Source: a bacterium
GTDB taxonomy: Bacteria; Myxococcota_A; Bradymonadia; Bradymonadales; Bradymonadaceae
NCBI GenBank assembly: GCA_030427705.1
Contig: JAUIBR010000010.1
Coordinates: 1 to 64,000 of the forward strand
Direction of reading: 5' to 3'
Length of the DNA: 64,000 nt
Below are positions 26,878 through 36,090 of this stretch, piece by piece. Position 1 is the stretch's first letter; each line of letters opens with the position of its first letter. The notes under the pieces were generated by a model. The model was not told the origin of the DNA, made no database searches, and worked only from the letters and a program-made list of their open reading frames with translations. The translations under genes were made by a program, and so were the position numbers.

Positions 26878-28230
26878 ATGAAGTATAAGATTCTAGCGGT
26901 TCTTCTGGTTCTGGGTGTCTTCGGATGCTCGGACGACGAGGAGACCATCCCGATTCTGGATGAGAGCGAGCTGGCGTGGCCAGAACAGACGTTTACCGCC
27001 GAGATGGAGCCGATGGTGGAATCAGTTCCACCACGCGACCAGTGGGATTCGGTGAGTTTTCCGCTCGAAGTTACGGGCAGTTTGGATGAGGGGACGGAAG
27101 GCATCTTGTATAGCCTTTCATTGGGCCACTACTGGCTGCTCCGCAATCAGCTCGACAACGGCGACTATCTCTACGATTACGACGCGCTGACAGGCGAAGG
27201 CCCAACGAGCGCGAGCCAGCTTCAGAGCCTCGCAACGGCATGGTCCCAGGTGATTGTCTACCGCTTCCTACAAAGGGAAGAGCACCTTTTGGCCGCCTAT
27301 CACGTCGCAAAGATGTTCCAAAGCAGCATCCAAACGGTTGAAAACGAAGACGGCGAGTTGATGGCGCACGTCGGCGATGCAACCAACCGAACCGCGTTCA
27401 TGTTCTTCACGCTCGTTGAGCTCGAAAGCGTCATGCAGACCGGTGAATTCACCGAAACGATCGAGCAGATGGCTCGATTCTTCGAATTCCAAGTTGATGA
27501 AACGGGGTGCATTTACACAAGCCGCAGCCGACAGTCCGAATGTGCGGACCAGCACAGTGTCTTTGCGGTTGGACAGGGCCTGGTTGCACTCGAACGATTG
27601 TATCGTCACACCGGCGACGAGAAGTATCTGGACCTGCTTGAGCGGGCCACCGGTTACTATTACGAGTACATGCGCACGGGAGACCGGAATGACCGTGACC
27701 CGTATTGGCTTGCGTGGGCAGGACCGCCGATGGTCACGTTGCTGATCGAGCGACCCAACGAAGACCACATTAACTGGATTTTCAGCCTCGCCGATTACCG
27801 TGCTTCAGACCAATACGTCGATGATGCGGTCCCCTCATACATTGGTGGGTTCAAGAAGATTAGCGACCGGCCTCCATCATGGAGCGCCGTTTCATATATC
27901 GAGGGCATCGCCGACGCCTATCGTTTGGCAGAGGCTCAGGGCGATGAAGACCGCATGAAGCTGTATCGGCAGTCATGCATCTTGGCCGCGCGTTACCTGA
28001 TGAGCCTTCAATATCGAAAGTCGAATGTCGATAACTGGCCGCTCGATGACCCGGACCGTGCGATTGGTGCTTACCACTTCGCCGCGCATGAAAACGCGTC
28101 GAGCATCAGCATGCACTATATTCGCACAGATTATATGGACCACATGGCCATCACCTTGACCAAGATTCTGACGTATCTGGACCTTCCAGAGACGTATCCT
28201 GGACCAGGTTTGGTGCCGGTTCCCGAATAG
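26878..28230 (+). CDS. Lipoprotein with alpha/alpha-barrel glycosidase-like fold
   Basis: 450 residues. Lipobox FGC (Cys16) followed by SDDEE, which predicts a surface lipoprotein. Repeating helical hairpins from about 70 to 430, with motifs such as YLYDYD, NRTAFMFFTL, QGLVALERLYRHTGDEKYLDLLERA and SVSYIEG, suggest an (alpha/alpha)6 barrel as in unsaturated glucuronidases and C5-epimerases. No catalytic pair can be assigned with confidence. AAGG lies about ten bases upstream. The MEMO-like lipoprotein follows after 17 bases with a strong ribosome site. Confidence 0.75.
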   Translation: MKYKILAVLLVLGVFGCSDDEETIPILDESELAWPEQTFTAEMEPMVESVPPRDQWDSVSFPLEVTGSLDEGTEGILYSLSLGHYWLLRNQLDNGDYLYDYDALTGEGPTSASQLQSLATAWSQVIVYRFLQREEHLLAAYHVAKMFQSSIQTVENEDGELMAHVGDATNRTAFMFFTLVELESVMQTGEFTETIEQMARFFEFQVDETGCIYTSRSRQSECADQHSVFAVGQGLVALERLYRHTGDEKYLDLLERATGYYYEYMRTGDRNDRDPYWLAWAGPPMVTLLIERPNEDHINWIFSLADYRASDQYVDDAVPSYIGGFKKISDRPPSWSAVSYIEGIADAYRLAEAQGDEDRMKLYRQSCILAARYLMSLQYRKSNVDNWPLDDPDRAIGAYHFAAHENASSISMHYIRTDYMDHMAITLTKILTYLDLPETYPGPGLVPVPE

Positions 28231-28247
28231 ATTTACAGGAGTACTCA

Positions 28248-29240
28248 ATGAAGATGACGAACAAAATTCTGGGACTGGCGTTGCTCGCTGCGGTCGTTGG
28301 ATGCTCGGACGACGAGACCGACCCGCGCATCACAAACCCAACCCCAAACAATGACGGATTTGTGGATGAAGTGCCCATGTGTGAAGCCGATGCTCGCGAC
28401 TACTCAAGTCTCGATGCGCGTTTCCCATGGGCCGGAGAAGAGCGATTCTATCGCCTTGATCCAGACGAGTTTTGCACGACAACAAGCCAGGTCCTGCTCG
28501 AGGTTGATGATACCGACACGACCCTTGATGACGTGAAGGTGCTGATTTCACCGCATGCTGGCTGGCAATTCTCTGGCATCGTCACCGCGACCATGCTGAG
28601 CCAGATCGAAGTGCCAGACCTGGTGATTTTCATCGGCAATAATCACAAAGATAACGGCGAGAAATACGCGGTTTACCCCGATGGTATGTGGGCGTTGCCT
28701 AATGGCGACATGGAAGTTGATGAAGCAGTTGCGGCACAACTTATCGAAAACGTCCCTGACCTCGTGGCGGACAAAGTCGCGCACTCTGAGGAACACAGCA
28801 TTGAAGTCAATGTTATGTGGCTCAGCCGATTCAATCCGAACGCCAAGATCGTTCCGATTGCATTCGACTACACGGACAACGCCGAAAAACTTAAAGAACT
28901 GGGTACCGCGATCGCAAACGAGCTGAAGACGCTCGACCAAGACTTCCTGGTGATCGCGACTACCGACCTGACTCACTACGACCCTCGGGACGTGGCGAAA
29001 GAACAAGATGACGCCATGGTCGCCCAGATGGAGGCGATGGACCCCGATGGACTCTTCAACTTGGTCCATCCGGCGCGCGGTACCTACAGCATGTGTGGCC
29101 TTGAGCCATCAGTGGTCGGTATTCAGATCGCCCGAGAGCTTGGGGCGACAGGCGGCGAGGTCATCTTGCGCCGTGACTCGGGTGACCGGACTGGGAACAC
29201 CGATTCAGTGGTTGGCTACGCTGGTGTTGCCTACCGCTAG
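28248..29240 (+). CDS. MEMO-family (AmmeMemoRadiSam protein B) lipoprotein
   Basis: 330 residues. Lipobox VGC (Cys19). MEMO-family motifs are visible: ISPHAGWQFSG, IGNNHK, EEHSIEVNVMWL, IATTDLTHYDP and the MCGLEP loop. The conserved His/Asp/Cys residues form a metal site in the family. AGGAG lies upstream of the ATG. Relatives are cytosolic and are usually encoded with radical SAM and AmmeMemoRadiSam A partners, but none is here. The lipoprotein signal and barrel-lipoprotein neighbour suggest an exported function of unknown kind. Confidence 0.88.
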   Translation: MKMTNKILGLALLAAVVGCSDDETDPRITNPTPNNDGFVDEVPMCEADARDYSSLDARFPWAGEERFYRLDPDEFCTTTSQVLLEVDDTDTTLDDVKVLISPHAGWQFSGIVTATMLSQIEVPDLVIFIGNNHKDNGEKYAVYPDGMWALPNGDMEVDEAVAAQLIENVPDLVADKVAHSEEHSIEVNVMWLSRFNPNAKIVPIAFDYTDNAEKLKELGTAIANELKTLDQDFLVIATTDLTHYDPRDVAKEQDDAMVAQMEAMDPDGLFNLVHPARGTYSMCGLEPSVVGIQIARELGATGGEVILRRDSGDRTGNTDSVVGYAGVAYR

Positions 29241-29247
29241 TTTAATG

Positions 29248-30003
29248 TCATTGATTGACACTATTCTTCCCGTGGCCCACGATCTTGGCGCCACCCACGC
29301 GCTTGATTTCCCCCTTAATTAGGGAACCTTCAATCTCGAGCAACGCGCCGCCCACAAGGCGGATTGCGTTGTCCTTGGCGCGGATTTCTGTGTCCTTCAG
29401 GTAGATCTTCGACTTCCCTTGTACGACGATTCCATCGTCTTCAGACACGATACGCGAGTTCTCGATTCGAACGTCGCAGCGCCCTTGCACAAAGACACCG
29501 TCGCGGTCCGTCTTGATGTACGCGTTTTTGATCGTCATCGTTTTTGACCCCACACACTTGATGGGCTCGGCTTTGGCCAGGGCGTTCTCGTCCTTCACAC
29601 CCGCGTCGTCGTTATTCTGGTCGACGCGTTTGATGGGACCTTTGCGGTCGATGGAGGCGCTGCCGTCCAGCATAATGCCTGCTTTGAAGTCCACGGTATC
29701 AACCACAACGACGGAACGACCGGACGCGACAATGGCTCGCGTGACGCCATTGAGTTTCACGTTCTTGAGTTCGACGCGCGCATCACCGTCCGTGATCAAC
29801 GCCACATCTCCATTCACGGTGCTGTCCTTCACCACGACGGTGCAGTAACCCTTCGCCACGATGCCGCCATCGATGGTCTTGTCTGTAATTGTGATGGTCT
29901 CTGCCTTCTCGCAATTCACGGGACCGGCCTTTTCAGGCTTGTCTTGGGCAGATACGACGCTTGGGAAAAGTAGCGCGAGAGCGAATATGAAGTGGCGATT
30001 CAT
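29248..30003 (-). CDS. Exported right-handed beta-helix protein
   Basis: 251 residues with a signal peptide ending in SAQ. About six to seven irregular strand repeats, such as TITITDKTIDGGIVAKGYCTVVV and MTIKNAYIKTDRDGVFVQGRCDVRIENS, show the V/I-x-V-x-N/D pattern of parallel beta-helices. The two halves are similar, each with one Cys pair, which hints at an internal duplication. No catalytic residues are seen, so it is probably a structural or binding protein. It converges on the MEMO gene with a seven-base gap. Confidence 0.75.
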   Translation of the reverse strand: MNRHFIFALALLFPSVVSAQDKPEKAGPVNCEKAETITITDKTIDGGIVAKGYCTVVVKDSTVNGDVALITDGDARVELKNVKLNGVTRAIVASGRSVVVVDTVDFKAGIMLDGSASIDRKGPIKRVDQNNDDAGVKDENALAKAEPIKCVGSKTMTIKNAYIKTDRDGVFVQGRCDVRIENSRIVSEDDGIVVQGKSKIYLKDTEIRAKDNAIRLVGGALLEIEGSLIKGEIKRVGGAKIVGHGKNSVNQ

Positions 30004-30075
30004 GTCCCACAGGATATATGGATTCCCCGCTGACCGCCAGCCTTCGAGCAGGAACCCACATGTCGAAGCTGACCG

Positions 30076-31416
30076 TTAGAATCGGGTCTTCAGTCCCAGA
30101 TTCAATGCGCCTTCTAAGAACAGCGCACGTGCGGTTACGACTCGACCGCTAGTTGGGTCAAACTCGGGGTCGAACAGAATGCCCTCGCCGTCACCTATAC
30201 CTACCTGACCCATTCCACCAAACGTCGAGATGAAGCTGATCGTGTCACCGTCGGCAAGCTCGTAATCAGTCGTCATTTCGAGCCCAACTGTAAAGCCATA
30301 GTAGTCGACGTCGATGGTGCCAAACTCGTTGTCGGCAACGCCGCTGAGGTCGGTGAACAAACCTGTACCCAGACGCATGGAATCGGAGAGTGGGATGATG
30401 CTACCAATCCGGTAGTTGGCGATGAACTCCAGATCTTGCGCGGCGAGGGACTCAATGGGCAGTGATGCGTCGGCCCCGATTTCGATGCGGTGGCCACTGT
30501 TCCAAGTGTATGCGACTCCAAGAAGCCACCGTGAGGGCTCCAAGGTGTCGAACTCGAAGCCGCGTGTAACACTGGGCTCGGTCGAAGCCTGGCCTTGGTT
30601 CGCCTCTTGAACGAAGTAGGCCACGCTCTCGTCATTGTCGATGGATTGCCAGATGGCCATCATCGGAGCGCGATACGTGACCCCAAAGTCCCAGTTTCGA
30701 GTGGGATTCCATTGGGCACCAACAATCGGCCGCAAACCCAATGACTTCGTGCTTCCGATCGTTGACGCGGAGACGAAGAAATCATCGGATTCAGCGCCGG
30801 GATCACGCAAAGCGATCTGTTGTTGGGTCGTGCCACGACTTCCGCGATAGAAACCGAGCAACGAGAATCCCAAGCGGAATTCGTCGGTGACCGCCCAGCT
30901 GATGGCGGGTCCAGCGTAATAGACCGCGGTGATATCCGTTGCGGCAATGCTGATCTCAGCCTCCTTTTCAACGCCTTCAAGTTCGCCCCGTTGCGAGGCA
31001 GACGTGCGAAGTTCAAGATCGGAAAAGCGTTGAACCGTCACTGTGAATCCAAACGACGTGTCCCGACCCAGATCGCGCACGTACGTGAGGACAGTCGGGG
31101 CAGAGAGATACTCAGTGAATTCTGCGGCTTCCTGGGAGTCTTGATTGTCAAACTCAGTCACCAAGAAGTTGTCGATTCGATAGGACTTAATCGAGTACAC
31201 AGTTGCGGTGAGATTCACCGCGTGACCCCGTTGCTTGATGATGCCAGCGGGGTTGTACCAGATTGCACCACCGCCGCCGACGGTGGCGATGACCGAACCA
31301 CCCGTCATCGAAGCCACGTCGTCCATGAAATAGGCATCTTGATTGCCGCCCGCGGCCCACGCAGAGGAGGCCGCGAACATCATGGGAATCAGGACGATCC
31401 AAAATTGATTGCGCAT
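30076..31416 (-). CDS. OmpP1/FadL-family outer-membrane protein
   Basis: 446 residues, close to the family's 400-450. The signal peptide ends at AWAA. The N-terminal block AAGGNQDAYFMDDVASMTGG followed by AIWYNPAG is the FadL hatch signature. Many beta strands run to the C-terminal Phe of KTRF. FadL proteins import long-chain fatty acids or other hydrophobic molecules. A FadR-type regulator lies about 4.5 kb away, but no FadR-like box was seen upstream of this gene. Confidence 0.82.
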   Translation of the reverse strand: MRNQFWIVLIPMMFAASSAWAAGGNQDAYFMDDVASMTGGSVIATVGGGGAIWYNPAGIIKQRGHAVNLTATVYSIKSYRIDNFLVTEFDNQDSQEAAEFTEYLSAPTVLTYVRDLGRDTSFGFTVTVQRFSDLELRTSASQRGELEGVEKEAEISIAATDITAVYYAGPAISWAVTDEFRLGFSLLGFYRGSRGTTQQQIALRDPGAESDDFFVSASTIGSTKSLGLRPIVGAQWNPTRNWDFGVTYRAPMMAIWQSIDNDESVAYFVQEANQGQASTEPSVTRGFEFDTLEPSRWLLGVAYTWNSGHRIEIGADASLPIESLAAQDLEFIANYRIGSIIPLSDSMRLGTGLFTDLSGVADNEFGTIDVDYYGFTVGLEMTTDYELADGDTISFISTFGGMGQVGIGDGEGILFDPEFDPTSGRVVTARALFLEGALNLGLKTRF

Positions 31417-31481
31417 CGGAATCTCGAACTACTTCGGGTAAGCTTGCCTCTAAGATGCATTCTTTTTTGTAGGGATACGCG

Positions 31482-33308
31482 GTGGAGCACAAGTTCCAAA
31501 TCAACCTCGGCGGGATTATCGACCTGCTTTCCAATCACTTGTACAGCAGTCCAAGTGTGTATGTTCGCGAGCTTTTGCAAAACGGCGTCGACGCGATTAG
31601 CGCGCGCCGACACGTCGAGGCCGACCACGAGGGACACATCGCAATCCAGCTCGCCATGTCTGACATGGGGCGGCCACAAATGGTCTTCACCGATAGTGGT
31701 GTGGGGCTGACCGAAGCTGAGACGCACCAGTTCCTGTCAACGATCGGTGAGTCCTCGAAGAGAGGGGCTTTGGAAGAGCGCCGCGACGACTTTATTGGGC
31801 AGTTTGGTATCGGACTGCTCTCGTGCTTTATCGTCAGTGACGAGATCCTGATGGTCACCCGTTCTGTGAAGGGGGATGCGGTGGTCGAATGGCGCGGCCG
31901 CGCTGATGGAACTTATGACGTTTCAACGCGACAGGATGATTCCGTGCCCGTTGGGACGACCGTCTTCCTATCGTGCAAAGAAGGCTGCGAAGACTGGTTC
32001 GAACCAGAACGTGTGCGCGAGCTCATCATCAACTACGGCGGGTTGCTGCCGTTCCCGATAACGTTTGAAACCGACCACGGTGCAGAACAGCTGAACATCG
32101 CCGATGTTCCCTGGCGTGTGGATTTCGCCACCAAACAGGCTGAATGGCGGGCGAACATGGCGTTCGGAAAACGCGTGTTTGGACAGGACTTCTTCGATTG
32201 CGTGCCGCTTCATTCGACTGTCGGCGAGGTTAATGGCATCGCATATATCTTGCCGTATACACCGAGTCCGACTGCGAAGCGCGCGCACCGCGTGTACTTA
32301 AAGAATATGCTGTTGTCGGAGGCCTCCGATAATCTCCTGCCGCCTTGGGCGTTCTTCGTCACATGTGTGGTGAACACAAATCAACTGCGGCCAGTCGCGT
32401 CGCGCGAGGCGTTCTACGAAGACGAGACACTGCAGCAGACCCGCGATGCGCTTGGCAGCGCGCTCCGACAGTACTTGATCTCGTTGAAGAACACCGACCC
32501 TGACCGCCTGTATGCGCTCATCAGTCTGCACTATCGCGCGATCAAGGCGCTGGCGGTCTACGACGACGAGTTCTTTGAGCTCTTTATCGACATGCTGCCG
32601 TTCGAGACCTCGCTTGGCCGAATGAGCTTGGGTGATTTCCGCGAGCAGAACGACATCATCAGATATGTGCCAAGTATTGACACCTTTAGACAGATCGCCC
32701 AGGTCGCAGCTTCACAGTCGATGGGCGTGATCAACGCGGGCTACAGCTACGATGCGGACTTGCTCGAGAAGTTTGGCGCCATGTTCCCGAACGAAACCGT
32801 TGAGCGCATCGACTCCACCGACCTCGCCGATGACTTCGAGGACTTGGACTTCGATGAACGCGAAGACGCATTCGAGCTGGTGAAGATTGCTGACCTGGTG
32901 CTTCAGCCTTTCAAGTGCAGAACTGACATCAAGAAGTTTGAGCCCAGTGATTTGCCAGCGTTGTACCTGGCCGGCGACGATGTGAACTTCATGCGCTCGT
33001 TGGAGCAAAGCAAAGAGGTGGCTGATGAGCACTGGGGTTCGATCCTGAGTAACCTGGCCAACAGCCGCAACGTGGACAGCTACGCACAGCTTTGTTTCAA
33101 CTTCACCAACCCCCTGGTGCGTAAACTCATTCGCACCCACGATCGCGAGATCATCCGGCTATCTGTGCAGATGCTCTACGTGCAAGCCTTGTTGATGGGG
33201 CACCATCCGCTGAATGCCAGCGAGATGGCGCTACTTAACACAGGCTTGATCGACCTCATCGACTCGGCGCTTAGCGGCGGCGGGCCTCCTGGTGGCTGGG
33301 TTCAATGA
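31482..33308 (+). CDS. Hsp90-family protein, divergent short type
   Basis: 608 residues. The GHKL ATPase N-domain is clear: ELLQNGVDA with Glu30 and Asn34, TDSGVG with Asp71, and GQFGIGLLSCFIV. The family is divergent from HtpG (for example ELLQNG in place of ELISNA). The middle domain has the SREAFYED motif. Length matches the PRK14083-type Hsp90 family rather than standard HtpG. GTG start. The next gene overlaps by four bases and encodes a TPR-like protein, echoing the TPR co-chaperones of eukaryotic Hsp90. Confidence 0.88.
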   Translation: MEHKFQINLGGIIDLLSNHLYSSPSVYVRELLQNGVDAISARRHVEADHEGHIAIQLAMSDMGRPQMVFTDSGVGLTEAETHQFLSTIGESSKRGALEERRDDFIGQFGIGLLSCFIVSDEILMVTRSVKGDAVVEWRGRADGTYDVSTRQDDSVPVGTTVFLSCKEGCEDWFEPERVRELIINYGGLLPFPITFETDHGAEQLNIADVPWRVDFATKQAEWRANMAFGKRVFGQDFFDCVPLHSTVGEVNGIAYILPYTPSPTAKRAHRVYLKNMLLSEASDNLLPPWAFFVTCVVNTNQLRPVASREAFYEDETLQQTRDALGSALRQYLISLKNTDPDRLYALISLHYRAIKALAVYDDEFFELFIDMLPFETSLGRMSLGDFREQNDIIRYVPSIDTFRQIAQVAASQSMGVINAGYSYDADLLEKFGAMFPNETVERIDSTDLADDFEDLDFDEREDAFELVKIADLVLQPFKCRTDIKKFEPSDLPALYLAGDDVNFMRSLEQSKEVADEHWGSILSNLANSRNVDSYAQLCFNFTNPLVRKLIRTHDREIIRLSVQMLYVQALLMGHHPLNASEMALLNTGLIDLIDSALSGGGPPGGWVQ

Positions 33309-34435
33309 CAGATATTGACAAGGTTTCAGAGCTATTAGAACAGGCCGAGGCCTTGCCCTATGGGCCGTCACGCATGGCGCTCTGCGAAGAGGCTGTGCGG
33401 TTGGCGGACGAATGCAAAGACGATCGCGTCGCCTATGACGCACGAATGACGATGACCGAAGCCGCGGTTTTTGGTGGCCGTCCAGAAAAGGCGTTGGTCG
33501 CATTTGCATGGTGCGTCGCCAAATCAGATGCAGATCCCGAGAACTTCCCTGAGTCGACTGCACTCGCCGGTATTTGGCTGACGGGGGTGGATATCCTCTG
33601 GTCCTATAAGTGGATCACGCTGAATTCCCCTGGGTTTTCGCAGATCTCTCGACCACAAATTGAAACCACGTTGGAGGATATGAAACGTCGCTACGAGGCC
33701 AACGGATTCAGTTTGCGTCCGTACTGGATGGAGAAGGCGAGAACGCACTACTACATGGGTGATGGGCAGGACGCGATCGATGAGTGCACGCGTGAGTTTC
33801 GAGACGCGAAGCGGGATTTATACGCGGATTGCGAAGCATGCGAGATGAACTTCGTGGTTGAAACCTACCACTGGCGTGATGACTACGATGGCGCGTTGTC
33901 GTCGGCTCAACCTCTAGTTTCGGGTCAGAAGGGCTGCGCCGAAGTCCCGCATGTGACGCTCGCGGGTCTGGTGATTCCGGCTTTCCAGGCGGGCGATGCC
34001 GATAACGCGGAACGGTTCTTCCGTCGTGGTTACGACATGTGCAAATCAAACCGGGACTTCACGTCTGAAGTCGCGAAGTACATTGATTACGTTCGAATGA
34101 GCGGCGATGCGACAAAAGCCCTTGGGATGTTCGAACAACACCTAGGGTGGGCCGCCGAGTCGTTTGCGGCCAGTGAGCGCCAACGCTACTTCGAGGCTGG
34201 CTGGACACTCTTTGAAGAGCTAGCCGAAGACGGCGTAGAGTCCGTATCTATGCGGATTCCGAGGGAACTCTCGATTCCCAACGATGATGGTCACATCGAA
34301 ACCGCTTCCGCACGCGACTGGTTCAGAAACGAAGTCACCGAAATCGTCGATGCCTTCGACAAACGCAACGGAAATACAGTCGTTTCCGAGCGTACTCTTA
34401 CCGAAAGACTAGCAACCAGATCCCCGAGCCGCTAG
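33305..34435 (+). CDS. TPR-type protein coupled to the Hsp90-like gene
   Basis: 376 residues, no signal peptide. Helical hairpin repeats (for example SELLEQAEALPYGPSRMALCEEAVRLAD) cover most of the chain. Conserved Trp and Tyr residues are frequent. It starts within the stop of the Hsp90-like gene (ATGA), so stoichiometric co-expression is likely. It may act as a client adaptor or co-chaperone; this is inference from context. Its last codons (SPSR) and stop lie in a CTAGCCCC repeat. Confidence 0.75.
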   Translation: MTDIDKVSELLEQAEALPYGPSRMALCEEAVRLADECKDDRVAYDARMTMTEAAVFGGRPEKALVAFAWCVAKSDADPENFPESTALAGIWLTGVDILWSYKWITLNSPGFSQISRPQIETTLEDMKRRYEANGFSLRPYWMEKARTHYYMGDGQDAIDECTREFRDAKRDLYADCEACEMNFVVETYHWRDDYDGALSSAQPLVSGQKGCAEVPHVTLAGLVIPAFQAGDADNAERFFRRGYDMCKSNRDFTSEVAKYIDYVRMSGDATKALGMFEQHLGWAAESFAASERQRYFEAGWTLFEELAEDGVESVSMRIPRELSIPNDDGHIETASARDWFRNEVTEIVDAFDKRNGNTVVSERTLTERLATRSPSR

Positions 34436-34464
34436 CCCCTAGCCCCTGGCCGCTAGCCGCGAGC
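34427..34464. repeat. CTAGCCCC word array, copy 2
   Basis: Words GCCGCTAGCC, CCTAGCCCC and CTGGCCGC repeat between the TPR gene and the convergent hydroxylase gene. The TPR stop codon TAG is part of one CTAGCC word. It belongs to the same family as 10755-10830 and 43669-43706. Confidence 0.65.
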
Positions 34465-34472
34465 CTCGAGAC

Positions 34473-35180
34473 CTACTTGCTACCATTCGTCGTGATGCCG
34501 AGCGTCCGGCACGTCGGCGATTTCTCTACTTCTTTGGGATCTGGGCTCGTTCGCAGAATCGCGTCTGCTTCAAGTCGCGTGACGCCGAACCAGTAGTTCT
34601 CGTTCTTGAAGTGGTGCCAGCGATGGTTCTCCCAGATTCGGCGATAGAAAGCCGACTTCGGGCGGTAGTTCGTGTGGACCAGGAAGTGGACCCACTCATA
34701 GACCAAGCCGAATGCGGTGAACACCGCGATACCGGTGAACGTGACCGACATCGGGATGCCGATGGCGTACGCCAATCCGATGACAGCGGGGATACCCAGG
34801 AACAAGGTCAACAGCTCGGTCTGCAGCGGGACAAACACGTACTCAAGCACCCACGGAACCTGGTGATGAATACGGTGCATCTTGGACGCGTGCATGTCGA
34901 ACTCCCAGTCGCCCATACGCTTTGGTTTGAAGTGCAAGATGAACACGTGGATGAGCCACTCTTGCATTGGCCAGAAGAGCAGGACTGCAGCGGCGACAAG
35001 CAGGTCCCACCAACTCCAACTGGCTAGCCAGAGGCGTGTGGTCCACGAGCCCGCGATCGCCAACATGATGATGAACGGGCTGTGGAACGACCAAAAGAGT
35101 TTGAACGCTTCACCGAGCGTCTCGACCTTTGTGGGACGGTTGATTTCTTTTAGATCTTCAAGGTTGGCGGTTGCGCTCAT
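34473..35180 (-). CDS. Fatty acid hydroxylase / sterol desaturase-family membrane enzyme
   Basis: 235 residues. Histidine clusters of the di-iron superfamily are present: EWLIH, SKMHRIHH, and HFLVH then NHRWHHF. Hydrophobic helices lie at about 36-50, 60-75 and 125-160. The family hydroxylates or desaturates lipid chains in the membrane; the exact substrate is not visible. The start overlaps the stop of the FadR-type gene (ATGA), so it is co-expressed with and probably controlled by that regulator. Confidence 0.85.
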   Translation of the reverse strand: MSATANLEDLKEINRPTKVETLGEAFKLFWSFHSPFIIMLAIAGSWTTRLWLASWSWWDLLVAAAVLLFWPMQEWLIHVFILHFKPKRMGDWEFDMHASKMHRIHHQVPWVLEYVFVPLQTELLTLFLGIPAVIGLAYAIGIPMSVTFTGIAVFTAFGLVYEWVHFLVHTNYRPKSAFYRRIWENHRWHHFKNENYWFGVTRLEADAILRTSPDPKEVEKSPTCRTLGITTNGSK

Positions 35181-35896
35181 TTTTCACCTATCCTGTCCGC
35201 AATCTTTCGGACTGTTTCTTCACCACGTTTAATAAGGTCTCGTGCATAGAACTCAGCGTCGTCGACGCGACCTTCTTCGACCGCGTCTGCGATCGCGATA
35301 TGGGCCTCAACGTCTCGAAGTTCGTCGGCAACGACTTGGGCCATGACGCCCGAAATCTTCTCGTAGATATCGATGATCGAATTGAAGACGAGCCGGTAGG
35401 CGACGTTCTGACTGCCGTCGACCATTAGGGACCAAAACTCCATGTCCAGCTCGCGAAGTTTCTCTAAGTCCTTTTTATTGTCGGCCATCTCCTGAGCTTT
35501 CTGACGGAGCTCCTCACCCAGCCCCGGCGAACGCTCTGCACAACGGCGGGCGATATCGGTTCCGATTGCAGAACGAAGCTCCATAACACCAATGGCGACT
35601 TTGGGTTTCAGGTCACCACTTGGCGACATCAACAACTCCGCCAATAACTCCGTGCCAGCCGTCTTCTGAAAATCCAAGACGCGGGTGGCCTCGCCATGTT
35701 GGATCGAGATGAGGCGCGCCTGTTCTAAGCGCTTCAATGCTTCACGAACGGCGCCGCGATTGACCTCCAGCATTTCAGCAAGAACACGCTCAGATGGAAC
35801 GACTTCGCCGGGCTCCATCGCACCCGAGAAAATCTCGTCGCGTAGCTGTTCAAACACGGAGTCGGATACGGATTTCTTTTTGATGGGCTTCAACAT
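35177..35896 (-). CDS. fadR: FadR-type GntR regulator
   Basis: 239 residues. Winged helix at about 5-75, including SERVLAEMLEVNRGAVREALKRL and the wing ISIQHGEATRVLDF, which closely matches the IQHG..T.V..F wing of E. coli FadR. The C-terminal all-helical domain also matches FadR (LDMEFWSLMVDGSQN, Y-x-LVFNS), without the His ligands of metal-binding FCD regulators. It should bind long-chain acyl-CoA and release DNA. The perfect operator 58 bases upstream supports autoregulation. The ATG is preferred to one at 35908 because GAGG lies six bases before it. Confidence 0.85.
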   Translation of the reverse strand: MLKPIKKKSVSDSVFEQLRDEIFSGAMEPGEVVPSERVLAEMLEVNRGAVREALKRLEQARLISIQHGEATRVLDFQKTAGTELLAELLMSPSGDLKPKVAIGVMELRSAIGTDIARRCAERSPGLGEELRQKAQEMADNKKDLEKLRELDMEFWSLMVDGSQNVAYRLVFNSIIDIYEKISGVMAQVVADELRDVEAHIAIADAVEEGRVDDAEFYARDLIKRGEETVRKIADRIGEK

Positions 35897-35947
35897 CTTT
35901 GGCCTCATTTACCTTCGATTTAACAACTTCTAACAGAAACTGGTGCG

Positions 35948-35974
35948 GTGGTCAACTGGTCAGACCAGTTAACC
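35948..35974. promoter_or_regulatory. FadR-like operator palindrome
   Basis: The core AACTGGTCAGACCAGTT at 35954-35970 is a perfect palindrome around a central A and fits the E. coli FadR consensus AnCTGGTCnGACnnGTT. The flanks TGGT and ACCA extend it to a near-perfect 27-base palindrome. It lies between fadR (reading left) and the ferredoxin gene (reading right, start 36091) and could control either or both. Confidence 0.85.
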
Positions 35975-36090
35975 AGTGAGGGTTGGATCCACCTTTCTGC
36001 TTGCAAAGCCAAGCAACGTGTAGAGGATAGAATCGCCCGCACGGCCACGGTGGCGATGCGGGTTTGATATGTTGTTAAAAGGAGTCCGTC

